DNA from: a virus
Direction: 5' to 3' (one strand)
IMG/VR virus record: IMGVR_UViG_3300045934_000106
Span: 1 to 64,000 of that record
Length of the DNA: 64,000 nt
The notes under the pieces are model-generated. The model ran no database searches, was not told the DNA's origin, and saw only the letters and a program-made list of their open reading frames with translations. Position numbers and translations under genes: made by a program. This document shows, piece after piece, positions 40,445 through 50,353 of the stretch. Numbering within the stretch: position 1 is the stretch's first letter; the number at the start of each line of letters is the position of its first letter.

Positions 40445-41371
40445 TTAGATCCCGCCTGCGGGCTTGACGCCCCCTGTAGCCTTCTCGACTTCCTTTCGGA
40501 GACGGAGCAGTTCCTGTCGCGCCGCTTCCTGGGCGGCCGGCGTCGTGGCGTCGCGATAGCGCTTCGTCGCCGCGGCCACCTTCGACGCGAGCTGGGTCAG
40601 CTTGTCGTCGGCCGCCTCAGGCGAGGCGGGCGTGTCCGGGTCCACCGGATCGTTGACGATCTCGGTCTGCGGCGGCACCTGCGGCCGCGGGGCGCCGGTC
40701 CTGACGTCCTGCGTCGCGTTGGGTTCAGCCGGGGGCGGCTCGCCGGCCTGCGGGTTCTCGAGGAAGTTCACGGCGCCCATGCGGTTATTGCGATCCGCCT
40801 CGATCCGTTCGCGGCTCTGTCGGTTCTCTGCGGCCGTCTGGGCGGCGGTGCGTTGGCCTTGCCGGACCGTCTCCTGACTGAGGTTGAAGCGGGTATTGCG
40901 GCCCTGCTCGCCGATGGTGAACCGGTTCTGGCGACCCTGCTCGAGGAATTGCTGGATCGTCTGTCGCGCCGCATTGTTGGCGTCCGCGACGCGCTCGACG
41001 GAGCTGCGCGTGTGCAGCGTGTTCCCCGATGGCCGGTTCCAACGGTAGTTCTGGCCTTCCTGCCCGATGATGGCGCGATCGGTGGCGCCCGTCTGGTTGA
41101 TGACGGCGACGTCTTCGCGCGTCTGATTCGTCGCCGCGGTGCGGCGGTCCTGGCCTTCCTGTTGGGCGGTGGTATTGCCCGACGGGCGATCGTAGCGGGC
41201 ATCCCGCATGGATTCGAGCAAGATGCGCACTTCGCTCTGCAGGCGGGCGATCTCTTCGCGCGCGTCGATGCCTTCGCGCGCCACACGGGTGCGCTCGTTC
41301 TCACGCAGCCCATGCGCGAGGCCCGTAAGGGCTCCCCCGATGGCGCTGACGGCGGCTTGTCCACGTCCCAT
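40445..41371 (-). CDS. Internal virion protein-like, coiled coil (308 aa)
   Basis: A short amphipathic N-terminus (AVSAIGGALTGLAHGL) is followed by a Gln/Arg/Glu-rich helical region with repeating units (FTIGEQGRNTRFNLSQETVR). The C-terminal helix is charged (LTQLASKVAAATKRYRDA). It directly abuts the giant gene. The pattern suits a protein packaged inside the head and released on infection. No homologue is recognised by name. Confidence 0.7.
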   Translation of the reverse strand: MGRGQAAVSAIGGALTGLAHGLRENERTRVAREGIDAREEIARLQSEVRILLESMRDARYDRPSGNTTAQQEGQDRRTAATNQTREDVAVINQTGATDRAIIGQEGQNYRWNRPSGNTLHTRSSVERVADANNAARQTIQQFLEQGRQNRFTIGEQGRNTRFNLSQETVRQGQRTAAQTAAENRQSRERIEADRNNRMGAVNFLENPQAGEPPPAEPNATQDVRTGAPRPQVPPQTEIVNDPVDPDTPASPEAADDKLTQLASKVAAATKRYRDATTPAAQEAARQELLRLRKEVEKATGGVKPAGGI

Positions 41372-41380
41372 TGAGTCCCC

Positions 41381-43327
41381 TTACAGGCGCACGCGCCACG
41401 GCGAGCGTGTCGGCGGCGGCCCGCTCTGCCCCGGCGGATTGATGCCGATCCCCGGTGCCGTGCGGTCCTCGATCTGCTGTCCCGACCCCGGCACGGTGGT
41501 CCGCGTGTTGCGCTCGGGAATCGTGTAGGGATAGCCGCCACCGCCCGGATAGCTGAATCCCCCCATGCCCGCCGTCTCGCGCCGGAACTCGAGGTCGGCG
41601 AGGAACTGGTCGTCTTCCTGCGACAGCGTTTCGTAGAAGCGCTCTTGCAGGGCCCGCAGTTCTTCCATCCGGAAGGCGAGCTCCTCGTTGAACTCGCGTG
41701 ACTGCTGTGACAGCTTCTTGAGATCGATGTCCGCGCCAACGTCGATCCCGTAGCGGTCGGTGAGGTCGTTCATCAGACCGAGCGTGTATTGCAGCTGGAG
41801 CTGATCGCCCTGCAGGCCGAGTTCGGCCGCCTTGGCGTTGACCTGCTCGCGCAGCGCGTAGCGGTCGCCCTTGAGCGCGGCGCCCCGCAGCCCGACATCT
41901 GCTGCAAGCGCGACGGCCTCTTTGCGCATCCCCGCCTCTTGCAAGGCGAGCGTGCGCTGCTGGCCGGCGACTCCGGCGCCGAGCTCCGCCGCCGCGCGAC
42001 GGTCCTGCATGTTCGTCGAGGCCGCGGCGATGTCGATGTCGCGTTCCGACTGAATGGTGTTGCGCTTGCGCTGTTCCCGCAGTCCCATGCGCTCGCTGGC
42101 GAGCCAGTTCGAGTCGGCGACGCCGGTATTGTGCGCGAAGCGCATCAGCTCTTGATCGTCGAACTGCCCCATCTCCGCCAGGGTGTCCGCCTCGCGCGAC
42201 TTCATCAGTTCCACGGTCCGCGGATCCATGGACTCCGGATTCTGGAGAATCCGCATCACGAGATCCTGCGTCGCGTTGTCGACGGCGCCCGGACCGTTCG
42301 GGAGCGGTCCGATCCGGCCCAGGATGCTGTCCATGGACGAGAACTGATCGAGGTCCTCGGTCCCAATCTCGCCCGGGGTGTAGGTCGGGCCCATGCGTGA
42401 CCACGCGGGCGCCTGTGGCGTCGGTCGTCCGGTCGGTCCCGGGGCGCCCTGGCCCCCGCCACCGCCCGAACCGCTGCCGTACTGCCGGAACGCGGCGTCG
42501 AGCGCGGCATTCATCATGTCCCCGTAGACCGGAGAGTTGTCGTCGAGGCCACCGGTAAAGCCCACGGTCTGCGCGACCCAATTCAGCTCCGCCTCGTTGA
42601 GCGTGCGACCGATGCCGCGCTGCATTTCGCTTTGCAGGTGCTGCAAGGCTTCCGCGCGCGTCCCGACACGCGAGGGGTCGACGTAGTTCGGGGTGTAGGA
42701 CGCCTGCGGGGCGGGGGCGTCCTGCGCGGTGCCCATCGTCAGCGACGACGTGCCGCCGCCCTGGCGTGTATCCCCGGCGGCGCCGGCCAGCGTGTACGGC
42801 CGGCCGTCGATGACGATCTGATCGCCCTGCCACTTCACGTCGTGGCCATCGGCCTGCAGGCTGCTGTAGATGTTGCGCGCGAGACGATCCTGCTCAATCG
42901 CTTGCACCTGCGGATCGGTCGAACTCCGCATCCGGTTGAGCGAGTCGCGCCACTGCTGGACGGTCGCTTGCGCGTTGGCGTTGCCCTGCTGGACCCCGCC
43001 CTTCGGCATCGGGATCGCGTTCGGACGGTCCGTGATCGGCCCGTACCGTATCTGCTCCAGTGAATCGCCGCCACCGGTCACGCCGGGGAACTGCCCCATC
43101 GTGTTCGCGCCGTACTCCATCGGCGAGGACACCGCCGGCGGCGTCGCCGGGGTCGGGGCCGGGCCGGTGAGGGATGGCAGCTCGAGCCCGGCGGGCGGCT
43201 TCATCGCCCCGCCCGACCGGGTCAGCGCGTTCGAGGTGCGCGAAATGGACGATCCGTACGTAGGACGCGTCTGTGCCGCGTCTTCCATCGGATCGAGCGA
43301 GGACCACGAGAATTGTCCAAGAGCCAT
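41381..43327 (-). CDS. Internal virion protein-like (648 aa)
   Basis: The first 300 residues are Pro/Gly-rich with one folded segment (GIGRTLNEAELNWVAQTVGF). The second half is almost all helix with heptad-like repeats (ADIDLKKLSQQSREFNEELA, RMEELRALQERFYETLSQED). In short-tailed phages the genes before the large ejection protein encode such coiled-coil core proteins. The function is inferred from position and shape. Confidence 0.7.
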   Translation of the reverse strand: MALGQFSWSSLDPMEDAAQTRPTYGSSISRTSNALTRSGGAMKPPAGLELPSLTGPAPTPATPPAVSSPMEYGANTMGQFPGVTGGGDSLEQIRYGPITDRPNAIPMPKGGVQQGNANAQATVQQWRDSLNRMRSSTDPQVQAIEQDRLARNIYSSLQADGHDVKWQGDQIVIDGRPYTLAGAAGDTRQGGGTSSLTMGTAQDAPAPQASYTPNYVDPSRVGTRAEALQHLQSEMQRGIGRTLNEAELNWVAQTVGFTGGLDDNSPVYGDMMNAALDAAFRQYGSGSGGGGGQGAPGPTGRPTPQAPAWSRMGPTYTPGEIGTEDLDQFSSMDSILGRIGPLPNGPGAVDNATQDLVMRILQNPESMDPRTVELMKSREADTLAEMGQFDDQELMRFAHNTGVADSNWLASERMGLREQRKRNTIQSERDIDIAAASTNMQDRRAAAELGAGVAGQQRTLALQEAGMRKEAVALAADVGLRGAALKGDRYALREQVNAKAAELGLQGDQLQLQYTLGLMNDLTDRYGIDVGADIDLKKLSQQSREFNEELAFRMEELRALQERFYETLSQEDDQFLADLEFRRETAGMGGFSYPGGGGYPYTIPERNTRTTVPGSGQQIEDRTAPGIGINPPGQSGPPPTRSPWRVRL

Positions 43328-44787
43328 TACCCTCCGTACGACAGCGACATCGGACTCCGCGCCGCCAGCCGTCGACGATTCCGGTTCCGTGAGGCGCCGG
43401 TCTGGAGACGGTCCGCCTCGGGTCCTAACGCCGCACTCATCAGTGGATCTGGTTGCAGGCCCTGACCCATCGAGCTACTCCGGTTGCGCGTCATCGCCGC
43501 ACGGTCGTTCATGGATGGCATCGCCATCGGATCCGCGGGCTCCACAAACGGGCCTCCCGGTGCCGGCGGCGGCATCATGGGACTGCTCGGCGGCGCTCCC
43601 GGGATCGGCCGTCCCCAGGGCGACGTGGTCGACCGGGCGCCGCCCACCGGACCGAGGTTGCCGGCTACGGCCGAGGGATCACTGCCGATGGCGGAGAGCA
43701 GATCGATCGCCGTAAACCGTGGCGCGCTCGGATCGGTCGCGGTCGGGTTGACCGCGCGTCCACTGGCAATCTGATCGCGCATGGTGCCGGCAGCGGAGCG
43801 CATCTCCGGCGTGTAGGCGCCGGGCGTCTCCCGCTGATAGCGCGTGCCGGCGGCCACGGTGCGCGGCCCGCCGTTGATAATCCGGTCCAGTAGCGCCATC
43901 GCCTGCATCTGCGCCATGACGTGGCTGTACGGGTCGCGGCCGCCTTCTTCGGTCAACGTGTCGAGCAGCGCGAGGTCGCGTTCCCGCGCGTCGCGGCTCT
44001 GCTCAATCTCCAGACTGTGCTCGCGGTTGGCGTCGCCTTCGCGGGCATTCGACCACGCGTTCAACCCGAAGCCCGCGGCCTCGAGCGCCGGCATCACCCA
44101 GGGCGATGACAACATTCCCCCTCCTGTCGCACTTCCTGCGGCGGTCGTGCCGGCCGCAGCGCCACCGCCCGCCGCCGACGTGCCAAACGTCGGGCCCAGC
44201 CCGCGGCTCACATTCGAGGCCAGCACCGGAGAGATGCCGGCACCGCCCGCCACTGCGCCACCTCCGGCTGCGGCCGCGCCGGGCACCAGGCCGGAGGCCA
44301 CGGGAGCGGCATAGCCCGCCATCGGGGCCGTCCATCCGGTGGAGGCGAGGAGTCCGGTGCCGCCCGCTGCGGCGCCGCCGCCACCCGCCGCGCCGCCGGC
44401 CGCCGCGCCACCCGCCGCGCCACCGCCGCCACCACTGAAGGCACTCATCAGGGCCGGCCCGCCAAAGTACGCGCCCGCGCCGATCGCGGCCCCGATGCCG
44501 ATGTTGCGGAGCAAGGTGTTGTGCTGGTTGATGTTCCCGGCGCCGTCGATGTGCATGCCGTCCGGCAAGCGGATGCCTTGACTGCCGAGCCACCGTTCAA
44601 ATTCCGCCTGGTGCCGATCGGACATGCGGATCCCGCGCCCGGTGTCGACCATGCCGCGCTGCGCCTTCCATTCCTGCACCTGCGGCAGAGACCCCAGCCA
44701 GCGATTGAACTGATCGAGCTGTCGTTCATCCGTGTCCCGGTCGGGCACCTGGCGGCCGTCCGGGGTGTAGTACCGCTGTCTCGGCAT
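43327..44787 (-). CDS. Internal virion protein-like, Ala/Gly-rich (486 aa)
   Basis: An N-terminal domain is seen twice in related form (LDQFNRWLGSLPQVQEWKAQ and HQAEFERWLGSQGIRLPDGM). It is followed by a hydrophobic Ala/Gly-rich stretch (residues about 95-220) that may enter membranes. A helical domain and a Met/Pro-rich tail follow. T7- and P22-type ejection proteins also combine a membrane-active stretch with helices. It overlaps the next gene by one base. Confidence 0.7.
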   Translation of the reverse strand: MPRQRYYTPDGRQVPDRDTDERQLDQFNRWLGSLPQVQEWKAQRGMVDTGRGIRMSDRHQAEFERWLGSQGIRLPDGMHIDGAGNINQHNTLLRNIGIGAAIGAGAYFGGPALMSAFSGGGGGAAGGAAAGGAAGGGGAAAGGTGLLASTGWTAPMAGYAAPVASGLVPGAAAAGGGAVAGGAGISPVLASNVSRGLGPTFGTSAAGGGAAAGTTAAGSATGGGMLSSPWVMPALEAAGFGLNAWSNAREGDANREHSLEIEQSRDARERDLALLDTLTEEGGRDPYSHVMAQMQAMALLDRIINGGPRTVAAGTRYQRETPGAYTPEMRSAAGTMRDQIASGRAVNPTATDPSAPRFTAIDLLSAIGSDPSAVAGNLGPVGGARSTTSPWGRPIPGAPPSSPMMPPPAPGGPFVEPADPMAMPSMNDRAAMTRNRSSSMGQGLQPDPLMSAALGPEADRLQTGASRNRNRRRLAARSPMSLSYGG

Positions 44788-45066
44788 TTACCCTCCCGCC
44801 TGTTCCGCTTCCACCGTTTCGAGCGCTTCGCGCATGGTCGTCATTTGCGCGTCGCCGCTGACGTTGCGCGGATCGTTGGCCGTCCGCCACGCGGCTTGGG
44901 TCCGCACGTTCAGCCGATCCGCCCATTTCGTCATTGCGATCGCGACTTCGGACATCCCGCCCGCCGTGAGGACCTGCGTCGCCGTCAGGCCCCGCGAAGC
45001 GGCATACTCCTCGAGCGCGAGCTGCTGGTTGACGGTGAGCACAAAGTTGACTGCGGTGGTCGCCAT
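44788..45066 (-). CDS. Small virion-region protein (92 aa)
   Basis: The start MATTAVNFVLTVNQQLALEE is chosen over one in the neighbour. The protein is helical and ends with the acidic segment TMREALETVEAEQAGG. It abuts the next gene. It may be an assembly factor or small virion part. No family is recognised. Confidence 0.65.
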   Translation of the reverse strand: MATTAVNFVLTVNQQLALEEYAASRGLTATQVLTAGGMSEVAIAMTKWADRLNVRTQAAWRTANDPRNVSGDAQMTTMREALETVEAEQAGG

Positions 45067-45076
45067 GAGTCGTCCT

Positions 45077-45976
45077 TTACGGCGCAAACGTGTCCGACGT
45101 GAGGCAGATGTGAATGGTGTAGCCGCCGCCGCTGGAGACGCTGCACCCGGTGCCGCGCTGCGTGCCGAGATACCGGATGACCACGCAGCCCGTCATGCCA
45201 TTCCCGCCGGCGCCGGTTCCGCCACCGCCGCCGCCACCGGCCCCGCACAGCGTCGCATTGCCGCCCGCGGCGTTGGCGCCCGATCCGCCCGTGCCGGCCC
45301 CTGTCCCGCCCGCGCCGCCCACGACGACGCCCGACCCCCCGCCGCCGCTGCCGTAGACGAACGTCGCGCCCGCGTAATCATTACTGTCGCCTTCGGCCCC
45401 GGCGCCACCCGTGCCGCCGCCCGCGGTCGTGCCATTGCTGCCCGTGCCGTTCGCGCCGCCCCCGCCACCGCCCGCGCTGTCTGCGCCCGCCGTGGAGACA
45501 CCGTTGCCGCCGTTGTGGCCGTCGTCGCCCACGCCACCAGTTACCGTGCCGCCGCCCGCGTCGCGCGAGCCACCGCCACCACCACCCGCCCCGCCGTCGC
45601 CGCCGCCCGCGCTATTCGCCGTGCCGCCGCGTCCGCCGAACCCGCCACCATCGGCCGTGACGCTGATGGTGCCGCCGATGAGCGTCGTGTCAGCGCCGGC
45701 CGTGCCGCTATTCCCACTGCTCCCGCCCGCGCCAGCCGCCCCAATCGTGACGGTCAGGGCCGCGCCGCCGCGCACGACCGTGGAGCTCCCGGTCAGCGCC
45801 TCGCCACCGCCCCCGCCACCGCCGGTCGCCGTGACGCCGTCGGTCGAATTGCCGCCGCCGCCGCCCGCACCCACCACGAGGTACTCGATGACGTACGTCT
45901 TGTTCACGCCGAGCAGGCGCATCAGTTGCGCCTCGCTCGAGGTCAGCGTCAGCGCGAGAAGCAGGAGCCAGCGCAT
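45077..45976 (-). CDS. Glycine-rich tail adhesin with Sec signal peptide (299 aa)
   Basis: A signal peptide (MRWLLLLALTLTSSEAQ) is followed by a linker ending VIEYLVVGAGGGGG. More than 200 residues of Gly-rich motifs then follow, with short strands (TVTIGAAGAGG, FVYGSGGGGSG). The end has Cys residues (GTGCSVSSGGGYTIHICLT). Polyglycine-rich domains form receptor-binding tips in phage adhesins such as T-even gp38. The signal peptide is not expected on a virion protein. It abuts the fibre gene upstream. Confidence 0.75.
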   Translation of the reverse strand: MRWLLLLALTLTSSEAQLMRLLGVNKTYVIEYLVVGAGGGGGNSTDGVTATGGGGGGGEALTGSSTVVRGGAALTVTIGAAGAGGSSGNSGTAGADTTLIGGTISVTADGGGFGGRGGTANSAGGGDGGAGGGGGGSRDAGGGTVTGGVGDDGHNGGNGVSTAGADSAGGGGGGANGTGSNGTTAGGGTGGAGAEGDSNDYAGATFVYGSGGGGSGVVVGGAGGTGAGTGGSGANAAGGNATLCGAGGGGGGGTGAGGNGMTGCVVIRYLGTQRGTGCSVSSGGGYTIHICLTSDTFAP

Positions 45977-46966
45977 TTAGAAGTTCTGCCCCGCCGTGAA
46001 GCAATACCAGTTCGTCCCGGCGTTGTAGGTAAGGCAGGTGAAGAAGTCCTTTTTGCCGTTGGTGCTCGTCATTGTCGGTGCGGCCGCGCCCGCCCACGCG
46101 ACGCTCGCTGGCCAGGTGACCGTCCGCAGCGTGCCATCCGCCGTGAAGACCAGCGTGAACGAGCCCGCCTTCCCGGTCGTCGGCGCGTTCGAAATCGTCA
46201 GCGTCGTGATGTTCGCGGTGAGCGCGACATCGAAGTGCGTCGCCGTCGACAGGTCCAGCGTCAGGGCATTCGCGCTGATCGTCGGCGCCGTGCGCGTTTC
46301 GGTGTAGGTCAGCAGGTCGTTGCGCGCGGTGAACGCGTTGGCCGTGCCGAGCATCGCCACGCCCGTGAGGTTCGTGCCCGACAGTGACGCGAAGTAGGTC
46401 GAGCTGATGGCGGGAATCTGGCCGGTGGCGCTGACAATACCGACGTTGCCGGAGCCGGCGTTGATGCCGCCCGCCACATCGAGCGCGTTGATGCCGGCGC
46501 CGAAGATGTTGGCCGTGGACCCCACGAAGAGGTCGGTGTTCGTGGCAATCGCGCCGGAGGCGTTGAAGGACCCCGCCACCACCGTGTTCCCGGTCGCCGC
46601 GGCGATCGTGACGTTCCCGCTGCCGATGTTGACGTCGCCGGCAATATCCACGGTCGAACCCGCGGTGAGTGCCCCTGAGAAATTGCCGAGGACGCTGTAG
46701 AAGGCCGCCCAGCGTGTTCCGCTGGCGCCCAGATCGCGCGTGTTGTTGCCGTCGGCGACGATGGCCCGGGTCGTCAGGGTGCCGGTCATGGTGCCGCCCG
46801 TGCGGTTCAGGGCGTTCGCGTAGACGGCATTGACGATGGTGTTCACCTCGTCGGGCGAAATAATCGTGCCGGCCGTGAAGGTGAACGGTGGGGAGCCGAG
46901 CTGCGCCGAGGCGACTCCGGTCGCCAGCAGCAGCGCAAGAGCGATTCCGAGCAGTCGGTTACGCAT
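45977..46966 (-). CDS. Tail fibre protein with Sec signal peptide (329 aa)
   Basis: The start at MRNRLLGIALALLLATGVAS gives a strong signal peptide ending at ASAQ. The rest has tail-fibre features: LNRTGGTMTGTL, NTRDLGASGTRWAAFYS and repeated beta strands of Gly/Thr/Asn type (INAGSGNVGIVSATG). The start overlaps the preceding gene by 8 nt. Fibre-like proteins bind host receptors; the signal peptide argues for export of at least part of the protein. Confidence 0.75.
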   Translation of the reverse strand: MRNRLLGIALALLLATGVASAQLGSPPFTFTAGTIISPDEVNTIVNAVYANALNRTGGTMTGTLTTRAIVADGNNTRDLGASGTRWAAFYSVLGNFSGALTAGSTVDIAGDVNIGSGNVTIAAATGNTVVAGSFNASGAIATNTDLFVGSTANIFGAGINALDVAGGINAGSGNVGIVSATGQIPAISSTYFASLSGTNLTGVAMLGTANAFTARNDLLTYTETRTAPTISANALTLDLSTATHFDVALTANITTLTISNAPTTGKAGSFTLVFTADGTLRTVTWPASVAWAGAAAPTMTSTNGKKDFFTCLTYNAGTNWYCFTAGQNF

Positions 46967-47276
46967 CGACGGTGTTCTCCCTGGCGGTGACGAAGACGAG
47001 GAGGGCACGCGTCCCATTCGCGCTCGCCAGCAGATAGGCGACGTCCTTCGTCCACAGATTCCCGACGGGCGTGTAGACGATGCCGCCCACTTGACTCAAT
47101 ACAACCATGCCGATGGGTATTTCGCCCATACCGTGGGCCACGTCGACGACCGTGCTGTTCGAGGGGAAGTACACCTCGAAGATCTTTGAACACGCCGCGA
47201 ACGGCCATTCAAAGGGCTGTCGGCGGTCCACCGCCACCAGGGCATCGGACGTCGGACGATCAACGGGCCGCGGCAT
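46959..47276 (-). CDS. Tail-fibre-associated protein (105 aa)
   Basis: A hydrophobic beta-rich body (STVVDVAHGMGEIPIGMVVL, GGIVYTPVGNLWTKDVAYLL) fits a small domain common near phage fibre genes, often with an HGMG turn. There is no signal peptide. It lies between the fibre and the large tail protein. It may be a fibre connector. Confidence 0.7.
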   Translation of the reverse strand: MPRPVDRPTSDALVAVDRRQPFEWPFAACSKIFEVYFPSNSTVVDVAHGMGEIPIGMVVLSQVGGIVYTPVGNLWTKDVAYLLASANGTRALLVFVTARENTVDA

Positions 47277-47279
47277 TCG

Positions 47280-49394
47280 TTACCCGTTCACGCTCGGGAC
47301 GAGCCGCTTCGAGAGCGGATCGCAGGTGACGCCGAACTGCTTGAGTCGCACTTCGGACGAGGGATAGAAGTTCCAGAACTGGATCTGGAGCGTCACGAAC
47401 GTGCGTTCAAACCGCTGTTTCTTCAGGGACTGCCCCGGCCCGCCGGACCATTCCGACTCGCCCCAGATGGCTTGACCCCAGATCGCGCCGGCCTGCTCGA
47501 TCGGGAACGCGAGATCGTTGATGGCGGTGACGTGCCCGTCGTCATCGTTGAACCGGATGCGCGCGAACAGGCTCTGGTCGTCGGCGCTGGAGCTTGCCGC
47601 CACGAACAGGAAGCGCGATTGCTTCGCGTGCGTCGGGACCTTGAAATCGAGGAACGAGGTATTCCAGAACCACCGGATCCCGCCGACGATCACCTCCCAG
47701 CCGTCGCCGGACGGCACGGGCGACAGCTCCGGCCCGTTGGTCGTGTCCAGGGTGATCACCGTGCCGGTATTTGAGGCCGCCCGGACCCACTGCCAGATGC
47801 CGGCCGGACTTTTCACGGCAATGGGCATGCCCGCCAGCCCGCCGCCGGTCGTGTAGAACGTCGCCCCGCTCGCGGTAATCGTGCTGACCGTGGCGCCCGT
47901 GATGGTCTCTTCCGTCGTGCCACTCGGCGGCCCGTCGTGCGCGCCGTCGAACATCTGGTAGACGCGGCCCCAATGGTCGCCCATATACAGGCCGAGATCG
48001 CCGTTGGTGTCGGTGAACTGCGCGAACGATCCGTACTCGTGCCCGGTGATCGGGGGAAGCCAGGCACCGAGCAGGTAGTGATACGCGAGCAGCGTCCGCA
48101 CGCGCGTCGTCGACGTGGTCGGGACGCTCCAGATCACGAGGTTGTTGACTTCGTCGTGGACGCAGCGAATGAGCGCGAGCGCTTGTTTGTTGACCGTCGC
48201 GATGAAATTCGAGATCCGGCTGTTGCCAATCGACCGCCACGCCGAGAGGTTCGTCACATACGGGCCGCGAATCCGGTCCCAGCCGTACAGTTCGCTGTCC
48301 ACCTCGACGCACGACTCGGCGCTGACGTTGCCGTACGTCTGGTGGAGGCGCTTCGGCTTGAACGGTACCCGGTCGCCCACGAGCTCCCACGTCGCATGGG
48401 CCGTGCCGATGATGCGCCGCTCCGAGAACTCGAGGCCCCACGTCAGCGCGTCGCCCGTGGCGCGCGAGATCGGGAAGTTATCGCGCGGATGCCAGCTTTG
48501 CAGGTCGCCGAGCTTGCTGATGTCGACGGCGTCGGTGTTCGCGCGGATGCCGAACCCGTAGCCGTTCATTTCAAACAGGTGGATGAAGTTCCCCGGCGGC
48601 GGATCGTTCACGCTCGTCTTGTCGGCGATCTGGTTCGCCCGGCGCGTCGTGTCGGTGACGGTCTCGGTGGCGCTGCCCGTGGCGACGGTCCAACTCCCGG
48701 CGAGGTAGTAATTCAGCTCGTTCGTATCGGTGCGTCGCACCCACGCGCGCCAGTGGGTCGCCGCAGACGGAACGCTGCCACCGGGTTTGGTGTGCGTCCG
48801 GCCCTGCGCCGCCAGGGCCTGCGTAGCCGTCGCATCGGAGATGGAACTGTCGTGGTCCATCGCCGAGTCGTACCAGGTATAGACGGCCTCATAGGTGCCG
48901 GTGAGCGTGCCGGCGCCCGCCGACATATTCGTGACCGACGACGGCCGCGCGAAGCCGATGTCATAGAGCGCCGAGCCGTCATAGCGCTTCTGCGCCGAGC
49001 CATCGTAGATGAACGCGTTGCTCTTGAACGGCGTCATCCGGGCCTGATTCCCCGCCGTGCCGAACGCGCTGCCGATGGTCGACGTGGACCCATTGACCGG
49101 GTCCACTTCGGAGAGCTGGCCGTTGCACATCGCGAGCAGCTCGGCCGCCGCGGCCGGCCGACGGAAATCAAACAGGCCGTCGACGCGCTTCGCTGACGCC
49201 ATCACCGTCGGGTTGATCAGCCGGACGCCCGGACGGACCCCCATTTCGCACTGCCGCGAATCGAGGTTCGCTTCGTAGAGAAAGGCGTTGGCCGCGTCGG
49301 GCGTCGCGAACGGCGGCAGCGTGCTCGGGGTGTCGAGGAAGCCGGCCGAGAAGTTATCCACCCAGATGTCGGAGATCGGTTGCTGGGCACTCAT
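47280..49394 (-). CDS. Head-completion/tail hub protein, P22 gp10-like (704 aa)
   Basis: The protein starts with ISDIWVDNFSAGFLDTPSTL and is made of repeated beta-blade segments (GYGFGIRANTDAVDISKLGD, RIIGTAHATWELVGDRVPFK, GPYVTNLSAWRSIGN). Such beta-propeller proteins seal the portal in P22-like phages (gp10, DNA stabilisation). The gene follows the adaptor-like gene in transcription order (ATGA), as in P22 (gp4 then gp10). Assignment is by architecture and order. Confidence 0.7.
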   Translation of the reverse strand: MSAQQPISDIWVDNFSAGFLDTPSTLPPFATPDAANAFLYEANLDSRQCEMGVRPGVRLINPTVMASAKRVDGLFDFRRPAAAAELLAMCNGQLSEVDPVNGSTSTIGSAFGTAGNQARMTPFKSNAFIYDGSAQKRYDGSALYDIGFARPSSVTNMSAGAGTLTGTYEAVYTWYDSAMDHDSSISDATATQALAAQGRTHTKPGGSVPSAATHWRAWVRRTDTNELNYYLAGSWTVATGSATETVTDTTRRANQIADKTSVNDPPPGNFIHLFEMNGYGFGIRANTDAVDISKLGDLQSWHPRDNFPISRATGDALTWGLEFSERRIIGTAHATWELVGDRVPFKPKRLHQTYGNVSAESCVEVDSELYGWDRIRGPYVTNLSAWRSIGNSRISNFIATVNKQALALIRCVHDEVNNLVIWSVPTTSTTRVRTLLAYHYLLGAWLPPITGHEYGSFAQFTDTNGDLGLYMGDHWGRVYQMFDGAHDGPPSGTTEETITGATVSTITASGATFYTTGGGLAGMPIAVKSPAGIWQWVRAASNTGTVITLDTTNGPELSPVPSGDGWEVIVGGIRWFWNTSFLDFKVPTHAKQSRFLFVAASSSADDQSLFARIRFNDDDGHVTAINDLAFPIEQAGAIWGQAIWGESEWSGGPGQSLKKQRFERTFVTLQIQFWNFYPSSEVRLKQFGVTCDPLSKRLVPSVNG

Positions 49395-50353
49395 CCCATG
49401 AACGGCCGAATCCGCGGCCGTGCCGGTTGAATCGTGTTGTCGTGACCGACCAGCGCGATGAGCGACGCGTTCGATCCCTGATCGACGTCAGTCAGCTCGC
49501 CGCGATTGACCTTGAAGTAATTCCCCATGCGCTCGAGGAGCGCAGAGACCCAGAACTGCGGCACCGTATCGGCGTCATAGAGCAGGCGTTTCGGCAGACG
49601 GAGACACGGCACGCCGATGATCTGGCCCGCCGTGATCGGCTTCGGGTGCAACACGATCGTCGGAATCTCCACCTGACTCTGTTCCGGTAAGAGTTTCTGG
49701 AGCGTCGCGCCGGCGGAGTCCAGGCGCAGCGTCACCGTGCCGCGCGAGCTGGTGTGCTCGGTGTCCGGGGTGTCCGCCTCGGTGTACGCCTTCGTGAACC
49801 CGGTGATCGGCGGGAACCACGTGCCGGCCGCGACCGGCGTCGTGCCATTGAGCGTCAGCTGCGCCTCGTCGACGACGCCGTCACTGTTGATGCCCTGCAC
49901 GACGACGGCAATATCGGTGTCGCTGGCGTGGGACGAGACCAGTTCGAGCGCTTGGCCCGCCGTGTCCGGCTGCGTCGTCACCGCCGACACGCCGCCGAGC
50001 GAGTACCGCTCTGGCACGCTGGCCACTTCGAGGTCCGTGCCCGCCTCCGGAAACTCCATCCACAACGCGTCAAGGTCGTAGGGCACGAGATCGCGCCCGG
50101 TCGTGAGGTTCCGCACCCGCAGGTGCGGCGGAATGCGCCCGAAATACGGCGGGAGCGCATAGGTGCGCTGGTCCGCGACGGTCGTGACCTGCACGGGATC
50201 GGGCATCCGGTGATCTTTGAACGGATGGCGCAGCCAGATGTCGAGATAGGAGACGTTCAGGAGCCGTTCGGCGAGATCGCGCGACCGGGTATCGCCGTAC
50301 TCGCCGTGCATGTGCAGAAACGTGTCGAGCAGCTCGCGGCGTGAGTTGTTCAT
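49391..50353 (-). CDS. Head-to-tail adaptor protein, P22 gp4-like (320 aa)
   Basis: The N-terminal part (MNNSRRELLDTFLHMHGEYG, RLLNVSYLDIWLRHPFKDHR) is a helical adaptor-like region found in tail accessory proteins of podoviruses. A beta-rich domain (YALPPYFGRIPPHLRVRNL) and a C-terminal helix (VPQFWVSALLERMGNYFKV) follow. Proteins like this join portal to tail. Direct coupling to the propeller protein supports it. Confidence 0.75.
   Translation of the reverse strand: MNNSRRELLDTFLHMHGEYGDTRSRDLAERLLNVSYLDIWLRHPFKDHRMPDPVQVTTVADQRTYALPPYFGRIPPHLRVRNLTTGRDLVPYDLDALWMEFPEAGTDLEVASVPERYSLGGVSAVTTQPDTAGQALELVSSHASDTDIAVVVQGINSDGVVDEAQLTLNGTTPVAAGTWFPPITGFTKAYTEADTPDTEHTSSRGTVTLRLDSAGATLQKLLPEQSQVEIPTIVLHPKPITAGQIIGVPCLRLPKRLLYDADTVPQFWVSALLERMGNYFKVNRGELTDVDQGSNASLIALVGHDNTIQPARPRIRPFMG

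Noticed and set aside
47937-49196. Rightward open frame of 419 codons opposite the tail hub gene
   Set aside because: Antisense shadow with Arg/Val-rich text; the minus strand reads as a beta-propeller protein.
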